From Penium margaritaceum (lineage: Eukaryota; Streptophyta; Zygnematophyceae; Desmidiales; Peniaceae), in the NCBI GenBank assembly GCA_023375785.1, contig SZWC01006675.1, positions 22,057 through 86,056 on the forward strand: a stretch of 64,000 bases of DNA, read 5' to 3'. Below, one piece after another: positions 45,880 through 57,818 of this stretch. The position numbers and the translations under genes were made by a program. The notes beneath the pieces are model-generated. The model worked only from the letters and a program-made list of their open reading frames with translations. It was not told where the DNA came from and searched no databases. Position 1 is the stretch's first letter. Every line of letters begins with the position of its first letter.

Positions 45880-47040
45880 CATAGATGGAGGAGAAGAACG
45901 TGGCAATGCACGCGAACCCTGAAGCGACAGTGAATGCTAGCATAGAAGGCTACATGGCATCTCGAACAACCTCTATTGCTTCAACGGCCAATCCGGTCGT
46001 GGACCCAAAGGCGACAGACCAGCTGCCCCTACCGACAGCCACAACGATGACAACAAGGACGACAGGTGCCACTAGATGATAGGCGCGGATCAACGAGGAA
46101 CTGGTGAACTGGATCTCCATGCTCGAGGAGATCAACAACCACCTACTCAAACAACTGAACATCGTGATGGAGGCTCTTCACAACGCAAGCGCGTGTGAAG
46201 CGGTGCTCGTCTAGAGAAATTCCCAACTCTCGATCAAACCCAAAATTCGTCTAGCTCCACTAGAACCATTCGATCTAGCAGACTCAAAGAGACCGACGGA
46301 TTGGATGTGGCTGACGAGTTTAGAGGTGTACTTCACCGCTGCTGGGGTCAACGATGGTCAAAAGAAAATTTACCTCATGGCCGCGCTTTTGCATGACACG
46401 AAGTTAAGCTGGTGGTCCGACCTACAGATCATCTAACGGTAGCAGGAGACCGGCGGAGCATCATCAACGGCCAACGGCGCCCATCTCACATTGCTCACAG
46501 TAGGCGTTCTACCCGTGGAGCAGATCAATCCACAGTGGCAAGACGCGCTAATGCCGCCAACCGACTGGACTGAATTTTTGCGCGCGATGCTTGCACGCTT
46601 TGGACAACTGAACAAGAAGTCTGATGCATGGTACAGGCTCCAACGTCTATGTCAGCAGTCCAGTGTGGAGGAGTACACATGGAGATTCCACGAGATCATC
46701 ACCAGAACAGACATCGCCCCCGACGAACTCTACTTTCATTACAACAACGGCCTCAAGTGAGATATCAGGCGAGCGATCACTATTTTCAGCATCGATAATG
46801 ACTTGCCGCGGATGATCGTAGCAGCAGAAAGGCTCGACAGTGCCGACTACAACGCTCGGATCCATGAATCCTATGGCTAGAGACATCCTAACAAAAAATA
46901 TCGTGGAAACAGAAAGAACCAGTCGGCGGACTCCTCGACTCCAATGGAAATGGACGCCATGGACCACAGATAAGCGAACCTGCTATAACTGCAAAAATGT
47001 CGGGCAGATTGCTCACAACTGTCGGAGTAAGTGGTAGGCC
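45880..47040 (+). pseudogene. Gypsy-4 gag region
   Basis: Remnants align by eye with the gag of Gypsy-5: WTEFLRAMLARFGQLNKKSD (about 46560), SVEEYTWRFHEIITRTDI (about 46660) and, at the end, the CCHC zinc knuckle CYNCKNVGQIAHNC (about 46980-47025). Confidence 0.78.
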
Positions 47041-47199
47041 AAAAAGGGGGGGAAGTCGTAGAAAAATGAGTTGGGAAATGGCAAAGGGCAGGAGTAAAAG
47101 GTGCAACTCTTGTCGGTAAGCAGCGATATGCGCCAAGCAATCGCCCATCTGAACAGCCTTCATCACCGCAGAGGGTTTCTAAGATCACAAAGTTTGACG

Positions 47200-50100
47200 A
47201 GGGGTATGAGGACGACCAACTGGCGATACTGCTCAAAGTTCCGCCTCAAGGATGCAAAAGTTGCAAAACGGTACCCGCACTATGGAGGAGCTTCACACAG
47301 CTTCATGAGCAACGACACGGTTTGTAAGCTGGGTTTGCAGACCAAACCAAGGGTGTTTGAAGGAAAAACCGTCGACGGGAGATTGTAGATATGGAGAATC
47401 TGAGAACCACTATGACTACAAGTGGGAGATCTATGGGATGCAACGGTTTGGAGGTCTTGTCAGATGAGCTCATAAAATCATCCTCGGATGAGATTTCCTG
47501 TACCGGCACAATCCGCAGGTCGACTCGAACAGCGGTGACGACTACGTGGAGATTGACGGTGCCAAGCGACAACTTCTGCATGGGGGATTGAAGCCGACAT
47601 AGGAAGCATCAGAGGTGGAAGCAACAGAGGAAGCCGCGGAAGCCAAAAAGCGAAAACCTGTGCAGCCGATACTGCTCAACGTGGCCAAGTATTGTATACA
47701 ACGACGAGCTCGTGCATGGCTCATACATCTTGAGCCAATGGGAGAAGTAGAAGTGGTAGAAACTAACTCATCATCGGCCTCATCAGCCTCATCGGCATCA
47801 ACAAAGTTCGCGATGGTACCCGAAGTGTTTGTACCACTCAACCAGGAGTTTCCAAACGTCTTCCAAAGAACTACCGAGAACCTTACCTCCTCAATGAGAC
47901 ATCGACCATCGCAGCAAAATGAAACCGGGCAGTAGACCTACAAATCAAGGGGCCTATTAGAAGAGCGATCACGAGCTGACTGAGCTTAAAAAGCAGCTCG
48001 ATGAGATGCTCAGTCAGGGGTTTATCCGCCCATCCATGTCACTATATGTCGCACTAGTACTATTTGTAAATAAGAAAACTGGTGAGATGCGGATATGCAT
48101 GGATTATCGAGCGTTGAACGATGCTACCATCAAGAACTGCTACCCTCTTCCCCGAGCTGACGAACTTGTTGACCAACTCCGAGGGGCTCAATTTTTCAGT
48201 AAAATTGACTTATCTAGCGGATATCACCGGATACGCATGGCAGACGTTGACATCAAGAAGACGGTGTTCCGAACCCGCTACGGGTACTTTGAGTTCACGG
48301 TCATGCCGTTCGGAATCACAAATGCCCTGGCAACATTCATGGCAGCAATGAAGAACATTTTCTGACCATACCTCGACATTTTTGTCATGGTGTACCTCGA
48401 CAATATTCTGGTGTACAGCCGCATCCCGGAGGAGCACGATGGACATCTTCAAAAAGTCCTCGAAGTTTTACCTAGAGAGAAATTTTTGGAAAACTCACAA
48501 AATGCGACTTCGGTCGTCGTTTGATCGAGTTTTTGGGTCACGTCATCAGCGGCGGACAGATCACCATGGATCCGAAAATCAGAGCAGTTGCTGATTGGCC
48601 GACACCGACCAATATTTGAGAAATTCAGGTTCTTCTCGGATTCTGTAATTACTACCGGCGATTAGTACTGGACTATGCCTGAGTGTCAGCGCCTCTTTTG
48701 GACCTTACTCGAAACGTAGACGAGTGGCGGTGGGGAGACAGCAAATAAGAAGCATTCACTGCTTTGCGGAACGCTCTGACCTCGGCGCCAACCCTACGAT
48801 AAGCCGATCCAACGGTCAACTACGCCATAGCCACGGAGGCATCAGACCGAGCTATTGGCACGTTCCTTCTATAAGACCATGGCAACGGCAAACAACCAGT
48901 CGCCTACATGTGTGAAAAATTGCGAGGACCGAAACTCAAATATGCAGTACACAAGAAGGAGATGTTGGCGGTCGTGCACTTGTTCAAGACGGGGCAATGC
49001 TATCTGGACTGTCGCCGATGCATCGTCCACACCGACCAGCACGCCTTCAAATACTTGAAGACGCAGCCGAATCTCAGTGGATATCAAACCCGATGGATGG
49101 AGTTCATTGAATCCAGGTTTGACTACAATATCGAGTACCGGACATGCAAAATCAATGCGACAGATGCACTCAGCCGCCAAACAGATTTTATGGATGACGT
49201 GACAACGCTACAACTATAGAAAGACCTGTACCTCAAATTACTCTTCGCACGAGGCTGCGACCAGCACTACGGATATGATAAAGCAAAATTCTGGTTTGAC
49301 GCACCCTACAGGTGACGACGCTTCGCTCGCCAAGTGGTCGTTCCCCCGAACAACAAACTTTGCAGTATGCTGCTTGAAGCGTGCCACGACACCAGACCAT
49401 GTGGACACTTCGGAAATGACAAGACGCTGAAGAAGCTGGAAAAAAACTATTGGTGGGACAAGATGCAATCCGACGTGGCCAATTTCTACAAATCCTGCGA
49501 CACATGTCAGCGAACAAATATCTCGTCGCACGAGGCCACCCGGACTTTTCAACCGCTCCTTGTTCCGATTGAACCATGGACGAACATCTCCATGGACTTC
49601 GTCACAAGATTACCAGTCATACCCGAGGGATATGACGCAATCCTCGTGGTAGTCGACAGGTTCTCCAAAATGTCCCACTTTATCCCGACAACGACCACCG
49701 TCACCGCCGAGGAAACAGCACGACTATTTCTAAAGAACATCGTGTAGCTATACGGCATACTAAGAACCATCACGAGCGACAGAGACGGCCGATTCACCAG
49801 CCGTTTTCGGCACAACTAATGAATCATTACGGTAGCAGAATTAACTTTCAACGGCGTTTTATCCTCAAACTGACGGTCAAACTTAGCGTAAAAATCAGAT
49901 GCTCGAACAACTTCCCCGAACACTATGCGAACCTCACATGACGGATTGGAAGAAAAAAAAACTCCCGACCGCCAAATTTGCATGTAATTCGGCAGTTTCC
50001 ACCACAACGGGTAAAACTTCCCGCCTCACCAACCGGACTACAAAGTTGCAGCAATATTCCTGTAGTCGACGTTTAATGCCGAGACTTCACCACCATCTGG

Positions 50101-50580
50101 GAGGAAATACGACAGACACTCGCGAAGACACACGCAGCGATGAAGCGAGCAACTGACCGACATCACAATGATGACGTATTTGCCGCTTGCGACAAAGTCA
50201 TTTTCATCTCGGCAAACATCAAACTCCGCGGACCGACTGTTTGAAGCTCTAACCCCGATGGTTGGGCCCGTTTGAGATCAAGCGCATGCAAACCCCTGTG
50301 GTTATGCAAATCAACCTCCCCGACACTATGCAAGTTCATCCGGTGTTCCATGTCAGCAGAATCAAGCACTACCCAGACCTTGGAGAGAACCTCCCTGACA
50401 GGGATGTCCCTCCTCTTCCTCCCATTCTGGTGGACAAAGACACAGAGTATGTCATCAAGGACATCCTTGATCATCGATGAAGATGCAAGAAGAAAGAATA
50501 TCTTGTCGAGTTGCATGGCTACGACGCCGTGCATAACATATGGGAACCCTACGACAACCTCCGAGACGTCGATCATCTCA
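47200..50580 (+). pseudogene. Gypsy-4 pol region with chromodomain
   Basis: Protease-like GGASHSFMSNDTVCKLGLQ near 47285; reverse transcriptase about 48000-48420 with [32 protein letters not shown] and [15 protein letters not shown]; RNase H about 48900-49190 with LRGPKLKYAVHKKEMLAVVH; integrase about 49340-49800 with LEKNYWWDKMQSDVANFYK and ISMDFVTRLP; chromodomain about 50440-50565 (DKDTEYVIKDILDH, HNIWEPYDNL). Confidence 0.85.
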
Positions 50581-50653
50581 TCGTCGGCTGCTACAGCCAT
50601 CACCGGGCCACATCTGTATGTGTGCCGAGACGTCGCGACTAATAGGGGGAATG

Positions 50654-51029
50654 TGTTACGTGCCAGACGTACATGAGTTCCTCGTCTTTCCAAGTGGGAA
50701 TTTATGTTATTACGAAAAAAGCCCATCACGCCGCAAGAACCGTGATATTCACTCCGACAGGCGAGGAAAAACTGGCCAACTGCCACGCCCTCGATAGACA
50801 TTCCCGAACCTTCTGACAGCTTCAACCACTCTCTCAAACCTACGAACAGAAGTATCATGACCTTTCGGTCGACTTCTTGAAGCATCGAGATGAATCTGGA
50901 TTTATGAAGATGCATCTTGCATCTGCACCATTGATTCTTGAAAACCCCCGACTTCTCGGCACACCTTTTTTATTCCGACCACTCATGACATAACTTCGCA
51001 CGCGTCGAACGAAAATCGACCCAATGACT
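50654..51029 (+). repeat. Gypsy-4 3' LTR, left piece
   Basis: Begins TGTTACGTGCC after a purine tract (AATAGGGGGA) and follows the LTR sequence until ATGAC, where Gypsy-5 starts. The remainder of the LTR continues at 57651. Confidence 0.9.
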
Positions 51030-51277
51030 GTTACGTACTAGACGTACACGAGTCCCTAATCTTCTCGAATGGGCATTTTTGTTATTACACAAACAGCCCA
51101 TCGCGTCAGGAGGACCGCGATATTCACTCCTACGGCCGAAGGAAAACTGGCCAACTGTCCCACACCAAGTGGATATTCTTGAACCTTCTGACAGCTTCGA
51201 CCACTTTCACGAACCTACAAATAAAAGTGTCACAACCTTTCTGTCGACTTCTCAACGACTCTTGACAAAGCTGGATT

Positions 51278-51283
51278 TATAAA
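51278..51283 (+). promoter_or_regulatory. TATA box in the Gypsy-5 LTR
   Basis: TATAAA in the context TTTATAAAGATGCAT; the same motif is kept in the 3' LTR near 57347. It is the likely core promoter of the element. Position within the LTR (about base 250) suits a U3 promoter. Confidence 0.5.
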
Positions 51284-51437
51284 GATGCATTGTGCATCTT
51301 CACCGTCGATTCTCAAAAACTCCCGACTTCTCAGCGGACCTTTTCGAATCCGACCACTCATGACGCGACTCTGCATGTGTCGCTCGACGTTCGACCCAAC
51401 GACCCTGACTATGCTTCATTCATAACTCGTCACTTGT

Positions 51438-51487
51438 GTATATATATACTTATGTGTGTGTATATATATATATGTATATATATATTT
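51438..51487. repeat. TA/TG microsatellite in LTR
   Basis: Short runs of TATATA and TGTGTG interrupting the 5' LTR of Gypsy-5; the homologous place in the other LTRs has only CATATATG or TATATATG. Confidence 0.8.
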
Positions 51488-51620
51488 GATCATTTTGACA
51501 CTTGTCATTGAAGTACACTTACCGCTAAGTATGAATTTCTCAAGTGTTGCAAATTCTAAATCATGGTTTGTGTCGCAAATTCTACCTGTTCACCATCTAT
51601 GCTCTGTTCGACGTAACACT

Positions 51621-51632
51621 TGGTATCAGAGC
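51621..51632 (+). other. Primer binding site of Gypsy-5 (3' end of initiator tRNA-Met)
   Basis: TGGTATCAGAGC, two bases after the 5' LTR, is exactly complementary to the 3' end of initiator tRNA-Met (GCTCTGATACCA), the commonest plant LTR-element primer. Confidence 0.85.
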
Positions 51633-51794
51633 GCAGCGGTGCTGGAGAGGCATCTGACTACTTTACCCATCCGGAAGACTACCTTGCACAAGTCATCAGC
51701 GCTTTTCGCACGTCAAGACTTCACAAACTTCGCGACTTTGATGTGAGGCGAGCGAATGCAATCGGCGACCAGCAGCAAGTCTTCAGCGACGACT

Positions 51795-52990
51795 TTGGCG
51801 ATGGAAGAGCAAAACGTGCCGATGCACGCGAATCCTGAAGCGACAACAAATGCTGGCGTGGCAGGCTTTGCGGCAGCTGGAACTACCCCTGCGGCTTTGG
51901 CGACCAATCTGGTCACAGATCCCACGGCGATGAACCAGCCACCCCTACCAACAGCCTCGACGATGACAGCAGGGAGGACAGGTGGCACTGGATGACAGGC
52001 GCGGATCAACAAGGAACCGGCGAACAGGATCTTCGCACTTGAGAGAATCAACAACCACCTGCTCTAACAACTCAACGTCACGATGGAGGCTCTTTGTAAA
52101 GAGCCTCCATCGTGTGTCGAGAGAAATTCTCAACTCTTTAGCAAACCCAAAATTTGTCCGCCCCCCCCCAAAACCGTTCGATCCTGCAAATTTAAAAGGA
52201 CCAACGGTTTAGATGTGGCTGACGAGTTTGGAGGTGTACTTCACTGCTGCTAGGGTCAACGACGAACAAAATAAAATTGTCCTCGCGGCCGCGCTTTTGC
52301 ATGGCACGGGGTTAAGTTGGTGGTCTGATCTAGAGGCCATCCAACGGCAGTAGGAGACCGGCGGAGCATCATCAACGGATCACGGTGCCCGTCTCACATC
52401 ACCGACCGCAGGCATTGCACCCTTGGAGCAGATCAACCCACAATGGCAAGACGCGCTCACGCCACCAACCAACTGGAACGAATTCTCGCGCACAATGCTC
52501 GCACGATTTGGGTGACTGGACGAGAAGTCCGACGCACGGTACAAGCTCTAGCGTCTGCATCAGCAGTCTAGCATGGTGGATTATACACAGAGATTCTGTG
52601 AGATCATCACCGGAGCAGACATCTTCCCCGACGAACTCTGTTTCCGCTACAACGGCTCTAAGCGAGATATCCGACGAGCAATTGCCATTTCCGGCATTCA
52701 GAATAACTTGCTACGAATAATCACAAAGCAGAAAGGATCGACAGCACAGACTACAACGCTCGGATCCAGGAATCCTATGGCTGTCGGCCTCCTAACCACA
52801 ATTATCGTGGGAATGGAAAAAACCATTCAATGCACTCCTCGACTCCAATGGAAGTAAACGTCGTTGAACAGAGAAATACGCAAAGCTGCTACAACTACAG
52901 AAAAGTCGGGCACAGCGCTCGAAAATGTCGGAGCAAGCAGCAGACCAAAAAGGGGAGGAAGTCATAGAAAAATGAGTCAGGAACCAGCAA
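51795..52990 (+). pseudogene. Gypsy-5 gag region
   Basis: Aligns by eye with Gypsy-4 gag: an Ala/Thr-rich start (NPEATTNAGVAGFAAAGTT, about 51835), RFCEIITGADIFPDELCFRY (about 52590) and a basic region near 52900 where the zinc knuckle lies. It contains a perfect palindrome at 52079-52114. Confidence 0.75.
52079..52114. repeat. Perfect 17-bp inverted repeat, 2-nt spacer
   Basis: CACGATGGAGGCTCTTT (52079-52095) and AAAGAGCCTCCATCGTG (52098-52114) are exact complements separated by GT. The related Gypsy-4 sequence near 46165 has the first arm only. Confidence 0.92.
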
Positions 52991-53184
52991 AGGACAGGAG
53001 TAAAAGGCGCAACTCTTTTCTGCGAGGAACAATCTGCGCCAAAAAATCGTCCATCTGAATGGCCCACATCGCCGCAAAGGGTTTCGGAGATCACAATGTT
53101 CCATGAGGGGTACGAGGACGACCAACTGGCAATGCTGCTAAAAGCTCAGCCTTGAGGATGTAGAAGTAGCGGAACGGTACCGGC

Positions 53185-55640
53185 ACTATTGGACGGAGGA
53201 GCTTCGCACAACTTCGTAAGCAACGGTATGGTTCATAAGCTGGGTTTGCAGAACAAACCAGGGCTGTTTGAAGGAAAAAGCATCGACGTGAGAGCAAAGA
53301 TACGGAGACTCAGAGAACCACTCCGACTACAAGTGGGAGATCTTCGGGATGCAACGGTCTGGAGGTCTTGTCCAATGAGCGATCACAAAATCGTCCTCAG
53401 ACGAGATTTTCTGTACTGGCACAATCCGTAGGTCGACTGGAACAGTTGGGACGTCTACGTGGAGATAGACGGTGCCAAACGACAACTTCCACGTGCGGGA
53501 CGGAAGCCGACAGCGGAAGCACCACAGGTGGAAGCAGCAGAGGAAGTCGCGGAAGCCGAAAAGCGAGAACCGGTACAGCCGATACCACTCAACGTGGCCA
53601 AGCACTGCATACGAAGAGGAGCTCCTGCATGGCTCATACATCTCGAGCCAATGGGAGAAAAGAGGTGGCAACAGCTGACTCATCATTGGCCTCATCAGCA
53701 TCAACGGCCTCGACGAAGTTCGCGATGGTACCCAAAGAATTCGCACCACTTGTCGAGGAGTTGGCGAACGTCTTCCCCGAGGAACTCCCGATATCTTTAC
53801 CTCCTCAGCAAGACATTGACTTTCGCATCGAACTGAAGCCGGGCAGCAGACCTACCGTCCCAGGGGCCTATCAAATGAGCGATCACAAACTGACCGTGCT
53901 GAAAAATCAGCTCGGCGAGATGCTCGGTCAAGGGTTCATCCGCCCGTCCACGTCACCATACGCAACATCAGTACTATTTCTGAAAAATAAAACTGGCAAG
54001 ATGCGGATGTGTGTGGATTATCGGGCGTTGAACGACGCTACCATCAAGAACCACTACCCTCTCCCTATAGCCGACAAACTTTTGACCAACTCCGAGGAGC
54101 CCGAATCTTCAGCAAAAATTGACTTACGCAGCGGATATCACCAGATACGCGTGGCAGCCGTCGACATCGAGAAGACAGCATTCCGAACTCGCTACCGGCA
54201 CTTCAAATTCACGGTAATGCCGTTTGGACTCACAAATGCTCCAGTGATGTTCATGGCGGCAATGAACAAAATTTTTTACAGTACCTCGACGACATTCTGG
54301 TGTACAGCCACACCCCGGAGGAGCACGATGGACATCTCCAAAAAGTTCTCAAAGTTTTACAATTCTTTGGAAAATTCTCAAATGCGACTTGAGTCGCCGT
54401 TCGATCGTGTTTTTGGGTCACGTCATCAACCGTGGAGGATCACCATGGATCCGAAAAAAAGTGGCAGCAGTCGCTGAATGGCCGACGTCGACCAATATTC
54501 GAGAAATTGAAGTTTTTCTCGGATTCTGCAATTACTACCGGCGATTCGTGAGGGACTACGCCCGAGTGTCAGTGCCTCTTTCCGAACTCACTTGAAGAAA
54601 AAATGAGTGGCGATGGGGAGACAGAGAAGAAGGAGCGTTCACCGCCTTGCGGAACGCTCTAACCTCAGCGCCAGCCCTACAATTAGCCGATCCGACAATT
54701 GACTATTTCATGGCTACAGATGCATCAGACCGAGCCATTGGAGTGACTCTCCTAGAAGACCACGGCAACGGCGAACAACTGGTTGCCTACATGTCTCAAA
54801 AATTGTGAGGACCGGAACTCAACTTGCGGTCCACGAACAGGAGATGTTGGCGGTTGTGCACATGTTCAAGACGTGGCGATGCTACGTGGAGTGTCGCCGG
54901 TGTGTCGTGCACACCGACCACAACACGTTGAAATATTTGAAGACGCAGCCGAATCTCAGCCGACGTCAAACCTGATGGATGGAGTCCCTTGAGTCCGGGT
55001 TCGACTACAAAATTGAGTACTAGCTGGGAAAAACCAATCCGACGGACGCATTCAATCACCGACCAGATTTAACGACCGACGTGGCAACCGTACAACTGCA
55101 ACTAGACCCCTACCTGGAGCGATTGTTTGCACGAGGCTACAATCAGCACGTCAGATATGATAAAACCAAGTTCTAGTTTGACGCACCCTACTGGCGACGA
55201 CACTTCATTCGCGAGGTGGTCGTTCCCCGGAACGTCGAACTTCGTCGCATGCTGCTCGGAGAGTGCCACAACAGCGATCCAGGTGGACACTTCGGAGACG
55301 ACAAGACGCTGAAGAAGCTGGCAAAAAACTATTGGTGGGACAAGATGCGATCCAATGTGGCGAATTTCTGCAAGACCTGCGACACATGTCAGCGACAAAA
55401 AACTTGTCGCACAAGGCCACCCGGACTACTGCAACCGCTCCCTGTTCAGAAGGAACCATGGGCAGACATCTCTATGGACTTGGTCACCGGATTACCAGTC
55501 ACACGCGAGGGATATGACGCTATCCTCGTGGTCGTTGACAGGTTTTCTAAAATATCCCACTTCATCCCGGCAACGAGCACCGTCACCGCCGAAGGAACAG
55601 CACGGCTCTTTCTAACCAACATGGTGCGGCTATACGACGT
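53185..55640 (+). pseudogene. Gypsy-5 pol region, part left of the insertion
   Basis: Protease-like MDGGASHNFVSNGMVHKLG (53189); reverse transcriptase about 53850-54480 with [34 protein letters not shown] and FTVMPFGLTNAPVMF; RNase H about 54620-55020 with YFMATDASDRAIGVTLLED; integrase from about 55210 with LKKLAKNYWWDKMRSNVANF, a Cys pair TCDTCQRQK and ISMDLVTGLPVTREGYD. Confidence 0.86.
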
Positions 55641-55646
55641 ACCAAG

Positions 55647-56230
55647 TATAGGTAGCTTTGATTGCTAGAATGAGCAAGCAAGCAAGCAACAGGTGACAAG
55701 AAAGGCACCATGGATCGGGGGCAAGCTCACGTAACGTGAAAGTCAACAAGAGAGAGAGACAAGTGAGTGTGTAAGGAGCGAGCGAAGTGCTAAGTGCCGG
55801 TTGACTGGGCCACCAACGCGAGCCTCTCGACATGGGGCCCGGACGCCACCCAGGGATCAAACCCGACCCTAGAGCGAGCGAGCTCCAGGCTGTTTCTCAC
55901 ACGCCGGTATAACCGGATGTGTGGTCTCGAGGGATCAGTAACCTGGATCACTATGCTAGAAGCATGCAAGTGTGTCATAATCCAACCACATCACGAGCAT
56001 ACGCTCCTAAAAAATGCATCCCCCATTTTGGCATGTAGAGTATGAACCATCACTACACTAAGGCTCTCCATAGTTTGTCGTTGGTGATGGTGTCACCACC
56101 ACTGTACACCCAATGCTACGTCACAGTCTTGCACCAGAGAGCCTTAGTCCAGATTAATCACCTGCAGTGATGATGTGTGTGTGTGCGTAGAGTCAAGAGG
56201 TCACTTGCGTGTGTCACAACCACAATCAAC
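55647..56230. mobile_element. Unclassified 584-bp insertion in Gypsy-5 integrase
   Basis: The insertion is flanked by ACCAAG on both sides (55641-55646, 56231-56236), a 6-bp target duplication. It has no long coding frame. Its ends read TATAGGTAG... and ...CACAATCAAC; only a short TTGATTG/CAATCAA pairing is seen near the two ends, so clear terminal inverted repeats are absent. On the minus strand it holds GGGTTTGATCCC (B-box-like, about 55853-55864), and several small palindromes (TCACGTAACGTGA, CCGGTATAACCGG). It could be a SINE with an internal tRNA-like part or a small non-autonomous DNA transposon. Confidence 0.7.
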
Positions 56231-56236
56231 ACCAAG

Positions 56237-57010
56237 AACCATCACGAGCGGCAAAGATGGTCGATTCAACTTTCGGCGGTGTTTCATCCCCAAACTGATG
56301 GTCAAACCGAGCGGACAAATCAAACGCTCGAACAATTGCTTCGAACACCATGCGAACCTCATCGGACGGATTGGGCACAAAAACTCCCGACTGCCAAAAT
56401 CGTATATAATTCCGCAGTTTCCACCGCAACAGGTAAAACTCCATTTGAAGTGGTATACGGCAAACGTCTCGCCACACCAGCCGGACTCCAGAGTCATAGA
56501 AATATTCCAGCAGTCGACGTTCAACAACGAGACTTCACCACCGTCTGGGAGGAAACACGGCAAACTCTCGCAAAGACAAAAGTAGCGATGAAGGGAGCAG
56601 CTGACCGACATCACAGTGACGACATCTTCACCGTCGGCGATCGAGTCCTCCTCAGCTCGACGAACATCAAGCTCCGAGGATCTGACTGTTCAAAGCTCAA
56701 ACCCCGATGGTTGGGTCCGTTTGCAATCGAGCGCATGGAAACCCCTTTGGTTGCGGGACTCAAACTCCCCGACACTGCAAGTTCATACGGTGTTCCATGT
56801 TAGCAGACTCAAGCACTACCGAGACCCCAAAGAGAACTTCCTTGGCAGAGATGTCCCTCCTCCGCATCCCGTTCAAGTGGACAAAGACACAGAGTACGTC
56901 ATTGAGGACATCCTTGGCCAACGACAAGGAGGCAAGATGACAGAATATCTCGTCAAGTGGCACGACAATGACATTGCGCAAAACAGCTGGGAGCGCTACG
57001 ACAACCTCTG
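56237..57010 (+). pseudogene. Gypsy-5 pol region, part right of the insertion, with chromodomain
   Basis: Integrase end with FHPQTDGQTERTNQTLEQLL (about 56285) and KTPFEVVYGKRLATPAG (about 56440); a linker with FTVGDRVLLSSTNIKLRG; chromodomain about 56880-57010 (DKDTEYVIEDILGQ, MTEYLVKWHDND, NSWERYDNL). Confidence 0.85.
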
Positions 57011-57087
57011 AGACGCCGATAATCTCATTGACGGCTACTACCGCCGTCACTGGGCCACAACTACACGCGCGCCGGGATGTCTAGGCT

Positions 57088-57100
57088 AAAAGGAGGGAAG
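57088..57100 (+). other. Polypurine tract of Gypsy-5
   Basis: AAAAGGAGGGAAG lies directly before the 3' LTR and would prime plus-strand DNA synthesis. Confidence 0.75.
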
Positions 57101-57650
57101 TGTTACGTACCAGACGTACACGAGTCCCTAATCTTCTGGAATGGGCATTTCTGCTAGTACACAAACAGCCTATCGCGTCGCGAGGACCGCAATATTCATT
57201 CCGACGGCCGAGCGCAAACTGGCCAACTGCCCCGCCCCCGATGGATATTCTCGAACCTTCTGACAGCTTCGACCACTCACGAACCTAGGAACAGAAGTGT
57301 CACGACCTTTCGGTCGACTTCGCGACGACTCTTGACGAATCTAAATTTATAAAGATGCATCTCACATCTTCACCGTTGATTTTCGAAGACCCCTGACTTC
57401 TCGGCGGACCTTCTTGAATCCGACCACTCACGACGCGACTCCGCAAGCGTCGCTCAACGTTCGACCCAACGACCCTGACTATGCTTCATTCGTAACTCAT
57501 CACTTGTATATATATGTTCGATCATTTCGACACTTGTCATCGAAGTCCACTTACCGCTAATTATAAATCGCTCAAGTGTCCCAAATTCTAAATCGTGTTA
57601 TGCCTTGCAACTTCTACCTGTTCACCATCTACGCTCAGTGCGGCGTAACA
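57101..57650 (+). repeat. Gypsy-5 3' LTR
   Basis: 550 bp, TGTTACGTACC...GTAACA, partner of 51030-51618. Confidence 0.92.
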
Positions 57651-57818
57651 ACGACCTCGAATATGCCTCATTCGTAATTTGACACTTGTACATATATGTT
57701 CGATCATTTTGACACTTATAATGGAAATACACTTGCAGCTTATTATAAATTGCTCAATTGTCCCAAATTATTAATATTTTTATACCTCGCTACTTCTATC
57801 TGTTCACTATCTACGCTC
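57651..57818 (+). repeat. Gypsy-4 3' LTR, right piece
   Basis: Picks up the LTR sequence with ACGACC right after the end of Gypsy-5 and follows it (ATATGCCTCATTCGTAA... CATATATGTTCGATCA) to CTACGCTC, just short of the LTR end, then changes into the minisatellite. Confidence 0.88.

Larger units (their letters stand above)
51030..51618 (+). repeat. Gypsy-5 5' LTR
   Basis: TGTTACGTACT...GTAACA. It is longer than its partner because it contains an expanded TATATA run at about 51438-51487. Confidence 0.92.
51030..57650 (+). mobile_element. Gypsy-5: Ty3/gypsy chromodomain element inside the Gypsy-4 LTR (broken)
   Basis: Complete outline: 5' LTR, primer site, gag, pol, chromodomain, purine tract, 3' LTR. 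Flanks ATGAC (51025-51029) and ACGAC (57651-57655) are a 5-bp target duplication with one difference. A 584-bp insertion sits in its integrase region. The LTRs differ by eye at about 11% of sites over 410 bp. About ten breaks are present. Confidence 0.92.
45149..57818 (+). mobile_element. Gypsy-4: Ty3/gypsy chromodomain element, 3' LTR split by Gypsy-5 (broken)
   Basis: 5' LTR 45149-45703, primer site at about 45706, gag, pol with chromodomain, purine tract about 50641-50653 and a 3' LTR in two pieces, 50654-51029 and 57651-57818, separated by Gypsy-5. The right piece stops about 15 bp before the expected LTR end and passes straight into the minisatellite, so no target duplication can be checked. 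A dozen or more breaks are present. It must be older than Gypsy-5. Confidence 0.9.
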
